NCBI RefSeq assembly: GCF_013408305.1
Contig: NZ_JACBZS010000001.1
Span: forward strand, 1,550,001 to 1,614,000
From: Naumannella cuiyingiana
Lineage (GTDB): Bacteria; Actinomycetota; Actinomycetes; Propionibacteriales; Propionibacteriaceae
Length of the DNA: 64,000 nucleotides
Direction of reading: 5' to 3'
The notes under the pieces are model-generated. The model saw nothing but the letters and a program-made list of their open reading frames with translations, was not told where the DNA came from and ran no database searches. The first letter of the stretch is position 1. Each line of letters opens with the position of its first letter. This document shows positions 58,215 through 64,000 of the stretch, one piece after another. Both the position numbers and the translations under genes were made by a program.

Positions 58215-58763
58215 TCAGAGCGCGGCGTTCACACCGTCGATGATCCGCTGCAGGTTGATCTCGCCCGGGCAGTCGGTCGACGAGAACTGCTTGTGCGGAA
58301 GGATTCCGGTGTTCGGGTCGATGCCGTAGCGACGGCACAGGTCGGTGCACAGCTCGATGGAGGTGTTGTAGGTGTAGTCGTCCGGCGGCCGGCCGATGTC
58401 GGCGGAGTGCTCGATGCCGATGCTGGAGCGGTTGGCCGCGGAATCGCCGGCATGCCAGGCGGTGTTCTCCTCCGCGACGTACTGGCTGAGCTGACCTTCG
58501 CCGATCCCGTAGTGCGCGCTGACCTGGGCCTCGGTCTGCTGGAACCAGGAGTCGGTCGCGGCCCGGGTGCCGGCCATGTGGTGGATGACGATCTTGTCGA
58601 CCGCGGCGCCGCCACGGCCGGCAGTGAAGTTGGGGGACTCGATCCAGACCGGATTCAGAGCCTTGGTGTCTGCATGGGCAATCTCCGGGAGAACCAGGCC
58701 GGTTGCCGCCACCGCGGTGGCTGCACCGGTCAGGCCGAAGAACTTTCGTCGTGTGAGGTGCAT
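58215..58763 (-). CDS. Tat-exported N-acetylmuramoyl-L-alanine amidase (Amidase_2)
   Basis: A 182-residue protein with a Tat signal: TRRKFFGLTGAATAVAATGL ending AHA-D. The rest is an Amidase_2/PGRP-like domain with zinc ligands in VIHHMAG (His), IGIEHSADIG and SSTDCPGEINL. It contains WHAGDSAANRSSIGIE and YNTSIELCTDLCRRYGIDP. It cleaves the MurNAc-L-Ala bond of peptidoglycan, acting in cell wall turnover or in phage-like lysis; no phage genes are nearby. Two cysteines near the zinc site could be structural. It is convergent with the RibD-like gene (no spacer). Confidence 0.9.
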   Translation of the reverse strand: MHLTRRKFFGLTGAATAVAATGLVLPEIAHADTKALNPVWIESPNFTAGRGGAAVDKIVIHHMAGTRAATDSWFQQTEAQVSAHYGIGEGQLSQYVAEENTAWHAGDSAANRSSIGIEHSADIGRPPDDYTYNTSIELCTDLCRRYGIDPNTGILPHKQFSSTDCPGEINLQRIIDGVNAAL

Positions 58764-58874
58764 GACACGACGCTAGGCAGGCGAACCCGCGGGCGGGAAT
58801 GGATTAAGCACTGGGCTTGATCGGGGATCCGGCGACCCTGGCCCGGCAGGTTACTCGCTGGTAGCGTCGGGCGC

Positions 58875-60506
58875 ATGACTCACGAGGTGGTGAATCAGGC
58901 GCCCCCGCTGGTCGGCCACAACACCGCCGACGATCCAGCCCTGCGCGAGGGCGTGCAGCGCGAGGGCGCGGCGTGGGCGCTGCCGGATATCGACGCGCTC
59001 GGGCGGCTGGCCGGGAGCGCGCAGGGTCAGGAGTGGGCGGCGTTGGCCGAGCGTCATCCGCCGCGACTGCTGACGCATGACCGCTTCGGCCACCGCATCG
59101 ACGAGGTCGAGTACGCCCCGGCGTACCACTCGTTGATGCAGACCGCGGTCGACAACGGGCTGCACGCGGCGCCGTGGGCCGACGACCGGCCCGGCGCGCA
59201 TGTCGCGCGGGCCGCGAAGTTCATGGTCTGGTCGGTGGACCCCGGGCACGGCTGTCCGATCTCGATGACCTACGCCTCGGTGCCCGCGCTGCGCGCCAAT
59301 CCGGATCTCGCGCGGACCTTCGAGCCGCTGCTGACCAGCCGGGACTACGACTTCGGACTGCGCGATCCGGCAACCAAGCGCGGCTTGATCGCCGGCATGT
59401 CGATGACCGAGAAGCAGGGCGGGTCGGATGTCCGTGCCAACAGCACCCGCGCCACGCCGGACGGTTCGGGCGGGTACGCCCTGACCGGCCACAAGTGGTT
59501 CACATCGGCACCGATGTCGGATCTGTTCCTGACGCTGGCGCAGGCGCCCGGCGGGCTGTCCTGCTTCCTGGTGCCCCGCGTCCTGCCGGGTGGCGAGCGC
59601 AACGCGCTGCGCCTGATGCGGTTGAAGGACAAGCTCGGCAACCGCTCCAACGCCTCCTCCGAGATCGAGTACGACGGCGCGCTCGGCTGGCTGGTCGGCG
59701 AGCCCGGTCGCGGCGTACGGACCATCGTCGAGATGGTCAACATGACCCGGCTCGACTGCGTGATCGGCACGGCCGCCGGCATGCGGGCGGCCCTGGTGCA
59801 GGCCGTGCACCACACCAGGCACCGGGCGGCGTTCGGCAAGGCGCTGGCCGATCAACCGCTGATGCGCAATGTGCTCGCCGACCTCGCGGTCGAGTCGGAG
59901 GCCGCGACCACAGCGATGCTGCGCCTCGCCGGTGCCAACGACCGCGCGATCCGTGGCGACGAGCAGGAGGCCGCGCTCCGGCGGATCGGCCTGGCCGTGA
60001 GCAAGTACTACATCTGCAAGCGCGGCCCGGCGCAGGTCGGGGAGGCGCTGGAATGCCTGGGCGGCAACGGCTATGTCGAGGAATCCGGCATGCCGCGGCT
60101 CTATCGCGAGATGCCGCTGCTGTCGATCTGGGAGGGCTCGGGCAATGTGGCCGCGCTCGACGCCCTGCGAGCGCTGGCGAAGGAGCCGCAGACGCTCGAC
60201 GCGTACTTCGCCGAGGTCGAACAGGCCACCGGCGATGGCCGCTTCGACGACGCGCTCAGCCGACTGAAGAAGGAGTTCACCTCCGTCGACGATCTTGAGC
60301 TGCGGGCGCGACGAGTGGTCGAGCAGTTGGCGCTGGTCCTGCAGGGATCGCTGTTGTTGCGCTACGCCCCGCCGGCCGTCGCCGACGCCTTCTGCGCGAC
60401 CCGCCTGGATCGGGACTGGGGCGGCGCCTTCGGCACCCTCCCGCCGGGAATCGACCTCGACCCGATCATCGACCGGGCAATCGTCGAAACCTCGTCACCG
60501 GCCTGA
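58875..60506 (+). CDS. AidB-like acyl-CoA dehydrogenase family protein
   Basis: A 543-residue protein of the AidB subgroup of acyl-CoA dehydrogenases, longer than the usual 380-400. It has GMSMTEKQGGSDVRANSTRA and GYALTGHKWFTSAPMSDLFL around the FAD, and LGNRSNASSEIEYDGALGWL typical of AidB. Also present are AVHHTRHRAAFGKALADQPL and LGGNGYVEESGMPRLYREMP, the latter followed by LLSIWEGSGNV. AidB proteins bind DNA and protect against alkylation or act on unknown acyl-CoAs. The extended C-terminus (about 440-543) fits. It is divergent from the amidase. Confidence 0.9.
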   Translation: MTHEVVNQAPPLVGHNTADDPALREGVQREGAAWALPDIDALGRLAGSAQGQEWAALAERHPPRLLTHDRFGHRIDEVEYAPAYHSLMQTAVDNGLHAAPWADDRPGAHVARAAKFMVWSVDPGHGCPISMTYASVPALRANPDLARTFEPLLTSRDYDFGLRDPATKRGLIAGMSMTEKQGGSDVRANSTRATPDGSGGYALTGHKWFTSAPMSDLFLTLAQAPGGLSCFLVPRVLPGGERNALRLMRLKDKLGNRSNASSEIEYDGALGWLVGEPGRGVRTIVEMVNMTRLDCVIGTAAGMRAALVQAVHHTRHRAAFGKALADQPLMRNVLADLAVESEAATTAMLRLAGANDRAIRGDEQEAALRRIGLAVSKYYICKRGPAQVGEALECLGGNGYVEESGMPRLYREMPLLSIWEGSGNVAALDALRALAKEPQTLDAYFAEVEQATGDGRFDDALSRLKKEFTSVDDLELRARRVVEQLALVLQGSLLLRYAPPAVADAFCATRLDRDWGGAFGTLPPGIDLDPIIDRAIVETSSPA

Positions 60507-60518
60507 CCGGCCGGCACC

Positions 60519-62552
60519 TCAGCCGGCCCAGAAGCCCCGTTCGCCGAACAGGTCGCGGAACGACGCCGGAGCATCCGAGGTCCGGGCGCCGAGATAGGAC
60601 CCGACCACGGCAGCACCCAGGTCGTCCAGCTCGGGCGAGACGACCCGACCCCCGACCCGCCGGGCGAGCTGGCCGATGAACCGCTCCAGCCCCGGGTCCT
60701 GGCCCAGCCGGAAGAAGCTGACCTGCGCGCCGAGCCGGCCGGACGCGTCCAACTCGGCGACGGTACGCGCGATGGTCACCGGATGCGGCGGGTAGTCGAA
60801 CAACACCTGCCCGTCGCCCTCCAGGTGCGCGGTCGGCTCGCCGTCGGTGACGATCAACAGCACGGGCTGGGCGCTCGGATGCCTGCGGAAGAAGCGGTTC
60901 GCGAGCAGCAGCGCATGGTGCAGGTTGGTGCCCTTGTCCCACAGCGCGTCCAGGCCGGTCAGCTCCTCGATGCCGATCCGCTGCGCGTACCGGCCGAAGC
61001 CGATCAGCTCCATCCGGTCGCCACGAAACCGCGTCGACACCAGGTGATGCAGCGCCAGCGCCGTCCGCTTCATCGGCACCCAGCGGCCCTCCATCGCCAT
61101 CGAGAAGCTGGTGTCGACCAGCAGCGCGACGGCCGCCTGGGTGCGGGCCTCGGTCTCGGCGATCTCGATGTCGCGCACGTCCAGGCGTACCCCCGTCGAC
61201 GCGTCGCGGCCCTCGCCGGCGGTGCGCAGCACGGCATTGCCGACGGTACGCGTGACGTCCCACGGCTCGGTGTCGCCGAACCGCCACTCCCGGCTCGCGC
61301 CGCTCGGCTCGCCCGCCGCGCCGGCCTGCCGGGTGTCGCGCTGCCCCGAGCGCCCGGCCAGCCGCTCGGCGACGTCGCGGAGCAGCGAGCGGCCGAGCTG
61401 GCGCATCGCGCGCGGGGAGAGCCGCAGGTCGCCGTCGGGGGTACGCCGAAGCATCCCCGCATCGCGCAGCTCCGCCTCGATCCGTTGCAGGGTACGCGCG
61501 TCCGCCGCGGCCTCCGCGCCGAGCTCGCGCGCCAGCAGGTCAAGATCAAGATCATCCAGCCGCGCGCCGGGACGGGCCTGGGCGAGCTGTTCGGACAGCG
61601 CGTCGAGGTCGGCGAGCTGCTGCATCGCGCCCGTCGCCTCGCCGAGCCCCATCGACTGCTCGCCGTCGAACGACTCCCGCCCGGACCAGTCCTGGCCCGG
61701 CCGCAGCGACTGCAGATTCTGGTCGAGTCGGGAGAGTTGGTCGGCCAGCTCGGGCGAGCCGAAGGCCTGCTGGGCAAGGGCATCCAGCTCGGCGCGCTGC
61801 TCCTCGGTGAGCGAGTTCCGCATCCGCTGCGCGGCCGCGGCCCGGGCGGCGAGGGCGTCGATCAGCTCGTCGATGGTGCGCGGGTTCTCAGCGAAGTGGT
61901 GCCCGTGCTTGTCCATGAAGTCGGCGAACAGCTCGTCGGTGGGCTCCCCGCGCCGGTGCGCGTCGAGCAGCTCGTTCAGGTCGCGCAGCATCTCCTGCAC
62001 GGCCGCCCGGTCGGCGTCGGTCGCATTCTCCAGCGCCTGCTTCATCCCGGCGAAGCGTTGATCAAGGGCCTCCCGCCCGAGCAGGTCCTTGATCTTGGCG
62101 TAGTCGGCGCGGGCGTCGGAGCTGCGCCAGTCATAGTCGGCCAGCTCGTTCACCGCGGCGGCGGTCTGGCCGGGCAGGTTCTCCAGCTGCAGCTCGGCGA
62201 ACCGGGCGTCGTCGTCGAGGTCGCGGGCGAGCTGTTTGCGCTCGTTCAGCACCGCGGAGTCCAGCAGTTGGCGTACCTGGCGCATCGTGCCGTCGAGATT
62301 GTTGCGGCGCAGCAGCTCGGAGCGCCGCCGGGCGACCTGCGCGGCAAGATCATCCAGGCCGCGCTGGTCGGCGCCGCCGCGGCGGAGGAACTCGCGCAGC
62401 GCGTGCTCCGGCGAGTAGCCGGCCATCACGTCCTCGCCGACCGCCGCCAGCGCCTCGCCGAGGTCCACGGGTGGCGCGAGCGGATCCGGGCCCCCGGCGT
62501 ACCGGCCGTAGCGGGCGCGGTGCGGATCGGGGCGCGAGCGCGGGCCGGGCAT
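60519..62552 (-). CDS. VWA-domain protein of a MoxR-VWA pair
   Basis: A 677-residue protein with an acidic, probably alpha-helical N-terminal half (about 1-420) and a C-terminal VWA domain with MIDAS VALLVDTSFSMAMEGRW (about 480), IVTDGEPTAH and the conserved distal loop. The end is ASFRDLFGERGFWAG. ATG 62552 is supported by GGAGG seven bases upstream; it lies just after the AAA gene's stop. It is similar in layout to mycobacterial Rv0959 next to the MoxR/magnesium-chelatase-like Rv0958. The pair may act as a chaperone or metal-insertase; the target is unknown. Confidence 0.88.
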   Translation of the reverse strand: MPGPRSRPDPHRARYGRYAGGPDPLAPPVDLGEALAAVGEDVMAGYSPEHALREFLRRGGADQRGLDDLAAQVARRRSELLRRNNLDGTMRQVRQLLDSAVLNERKQLARDLDDDARFAELQLENLPGQTAAAVNELADYDWRSSDARADYAKIKDLLGREALDQRFAGMKQALENATDADRAAVQEMLRDLNELLDAHRRGEPTDELFADFMDKHGHHFAENPRTIDELIDALAARAAAAQRMRNSLTEEQRAELDALAQQAFGSPELADQLSRLDQNLQSLRPGQDWSGRESFDGEQSMGLGEATGAMQQLADLDALSEQLAQARPGARLDDLDLDLLARELGAEAAADARTLQRIEAELRDAGMLRRTPDGDLRLSPRAMRQLGRSLLRDVAERLAGRSGQRDTRQAGAAGEPSGASREWRFGDTEPWDVTRTVGNAVLRTAGEGRDASTGVRLDVRDIEIAETEARTQAAVALLVDTSFSMAMEGRWVPMKRTALALHHLVSTRFRGDRMELIGFGRYAQRIGIEELTGLDALWDKGTNLHHALLLANRFFRRHPSAQPVLLIVTDGEPTAHLEGDGQVLFDYPPHPVTIARTVAELDASGRLGAQVSFFRLGQDPGLERFIGQLARRVGGRVVSPELDDLGAAVVGSYLGARTSDAPASFRDLFGERGFWAG

Positions 62553-62554
62553 GA

Positions 62555-63958
62555 TCACGCCTCCCCGTACAGGGTGGTCCGGCCGTCGCTGTCCTTGGAG
62601 ATCCGGCGGGCGAGATACAGGCCCTCCAGCGCCAGCTCGATCGCCGAGGCACGCTCGCCCGGCCCGGTCGCGCCGGCGCGCTCGGCGATCTCGTCGTAGA
62701 GCTCGGACTCCCCCAGCACCGGCAACCCGGCGAGCAGATCGGCGGCCGAGACCCGGTCGCCGGTGGTGATCGTCGCGCCGTCGGAGATCGCGTCCACGAG
62801 CAGCCGGAAATCCAACCCACGAAAGGTTTCCCGGGCGGTCTCGGCGGTGGCGGTACGCAGCAGATGCTCCAGGATGACCCGCTCGCGCCCCTCCTCGCCG
62901 CTCTCGAACTCGACCTTGCCGCCGAGCACGTCGAGCACGGTTCCAAGATCGACCACCCGGGCCACCGCCGCCTCCTCGCCGAGCACGGTGGCGCGGTGCA
63001 GCGCGGCCGCGGCCACGGTCTCCGCGGCGGCGATGGAGAACCGCGCCGAGACCCCGGAGCGCTGGTCGACCGAACTGGAGTCGCGCAGCTCGCGGGTGAA
63101 CCGGGCGATGATCTCGATCAGCGGCTCGGGCACCTCGGCGACCAGCTCGGCCTCCTGGCGTACCACCGCGACCTCCTCGGCCAGCTCGACCGGGTAGTGG
63201 GTGCGCACCTCGGCGCCGAAGCGGTCCTTCAGCGGGGTGATGATCCGGCCGCGGTTGGTGTAGTCCTCGGGGTTGGCGCTCGCCACCACGAGCACGTCCA
63301 GCGGCAGCCGGACGAGATAGCCGCGGATCTGGATGTCGCGCTCCTCCATCACGTTCAGCATCGCCACCTGGATCCGCTCGGCCAGGTCGGGCAGCTCGTT
63401 GATCGCGACGATGCCGCGGTGGGAGCGCGGGATCAGCCCGTAGTGGATCGTCTCCGGATCGCCCAGCGAGCGGCCCTCGGCGACCTTCATCGGGTCGACA
63501 TCGCCGACCAGGTCGGCCACGGAGGTGTCGGGGGTCGCCAGCTTCTCGGCGTACCGCTCCGAGCGGTGACGCCAGACGACCGGCAGGTCGTCGCCGAGCG
63601 CGGCCGCGCGCCGGATCGAGGCGGCGGTGATCGGCTCGAAGGGGTGCTCGCCCAGCTCGGAGCCGTCGATCACCGGCGTCCACTCGTCGAGCAGGTTGCC
63701 GAGCGTGCGGAGCAGCCGGGTCTTGCCCTGGCCGCGCTCGCCGAGCAACACGATGTCGTGGCCGGCGAGGATCGCCCGCTCGACCTGGGGGATGACGGTG
63801 CCGGCGAAGCCGTGCAGGCCGGGCCAGGGATCGTCGCCGCGGGCGAGCGCGGCGAGCAGGTTGTCGCGGAGTTCGGTACGCAGGGGCTTGGCGGTGTGGC
63901 CCGAGGCACGCAGCTCACCAACGGTGGTGGCATCGGGCCGGGTGGTGGTTTCGGCCAT
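62555..63958 (-). CDS. MoxR/magnesium chelatase-like AAA+ ATPase
   Basis: A 467-residue AAA+ protein with Walker A LLGERGQGKTRLLRTL (about 78), Walker B-like GIVAINELPDL, and sensor 1 VLVVASANPEDYTNRGRIITPLKDRF. The insertion pattern and VDPMKVAEGRSLGDPETIHYGLIPRSH resemble BchI/ChlI and MoxR proteins. ATG 63958 (MAETTTRPD) was chosen; a TTG at 63970 lies in frame. The downstream VWA gene starts 2 bp beyond its stop, so the two form a stable module, and this ATPase is expected to remodel substrates bound through the VWA partner. No chlorophyll or cobalamin chelatase genes are present here. Confidence 0.9.
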   Translation of the reverse strand: MAETTTRPDATTVGELRASGHTAKPLRTELRDNLLAALARGDDPWPGLHGFAGTVIPQVERAILAGHDIVLLGERGQGKTRLLRTLGNLLDEWTPVIDGSELGEHPFEPITAASIRRAAALGDDLPVVWRHRSERYAEKLATPDTSVADLVGDVDPMKVAEGRSLGDPETIHYGLIPRSHRGIVAINELPDLAERIQVAMLNVMEERDIQIRGYLVRLPLDVLVVASANPEDYTNRGRIITPLKDRFGAEVRTHYPVELAEEVAVVRQEAELVAEVPEPLIEIIARFTRELRDSSSVDQRSGVSARFSIAAAETVAAAALHRATVLGEEAAVARVVDLGTVLDVLGGKVEFESGEEGRERVILEHLLRTATAETARETFRGLDFRLLVDAISDGATITTGDRVSAADLLAGLPVLGESELYDEIAERAGATGPGERASAIELALEGLYLARRISKDSDGRTTLYGEA

Positions 63959-64000
63959 GACACCATCCAACTCCCCCGGTCAAGGGCAGGTCCGGATGGC

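Noticed and set aside
58215-58763. Prophage endolysin
   Set aside because: The amidase has a Tat signal and no phage genes, holin or integrase lie around it.
58851-59855. Antisense open frame of 334 codons opposite the AidB-like gene
   Set aside because: It is a shadow of a well-conserved gene on the plus strand; no motif or ribosome-binding site.

Overview
The window is about 69% G+C by eye, densely packed, and almost every CDS uses GTG/ATG starts and G/C-ending codons. The gene content points to a Gram-positive actinobacterium. This includes a mycobacterial-type mprAB pair, bkd-type 2-oxoacid dehydrogenase genes, coproporphyrinogen oxidase, class-E-sortase LADTG anchors, DUF3152 and DUF2236 proteins and SSB with a DEPPF tail. 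A member of Propionibacteriales is plausible but is inference. No rRNA, tRNA, CRISPR array, phage or insertion sequence was recognised.

Layout. 1-5806 (minus) is a tad/flp pilus operon, read tadB (cut by the window edge), tadA, tadE, a CpaE ATPase fused to a second TadE-like pseudopilin, cpaB, and a zinc-ribbon protein of unknown role. The tadB-to-zinc-ribbon genes are joined by ATGA-type overlaps, and a prepilin peptidase lies just upstream. 5832-10256 holds a lipoprotein, a large protein with a Flp-like prepilin N-terminus, a small membrane protein and a von Willebrand A protein. 10383-17282 has two oxidoreductase-like genes, a lamin-tail secreted protein, a wall-anchored 5'-nucleotidase and a divergent M16-like peptidase. 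17342-20942 is an E1alpha-E1beta-E2 2-oxoacid dehydrogenase operon. 21543-24149 has a haem-pathway oxidase and a membrane dipeptidase.

24260-28909 is a cluster of three secreted LADTG proteins. They share seven copies of a two-cysteine domain of about 100 residues, and one carries a long decapeptide EAAAK helical stalk. 29152-32807 encodes a heterodimeric ABC exporter with one degenerate ATP site. 32893-40435 contains small membrane proteins, a dimethylargininase-like enzyme, a DinB-like protein, and a winged-helix/endonuclease orphan bracketed by inverted copies of a long palindrome. It continues with a tyrosine phosphatase and the MprAB two-component system. 40466-46072 has a broken acyl-CoA dehydrogenase, an enoyl-CoA hydratase, an AlkA-type glycosylase, a DUF3152 zincin, YibE/F, and a MATE exporter whose start lies in a DnaA-box-like cluster. 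46076-53637 has a secreted GH35 beta-galactosidase, ArgE-like M20 peptidase, MHS transporter, luciferase-like oxidoreductase and a second copy of the endonuclease orphan. 54187-55871 is the rpsF-ssb-rpsR-rplI operon. The end holds an FMN reductase, an AraC-DinB regulator coupled to a RibD-like reductase, a Tat-exported amidase, an AidB-like dehydrogenase and a MoxR AAA/VWA pair.

The points most worth follow-up are the palindrome-bracketed nuclease orphan (35377-36454) with its paralog (52789-53637), the CpaE-TadE fusion with the giant prepilin-like protein, and the LADTG domain cluster.
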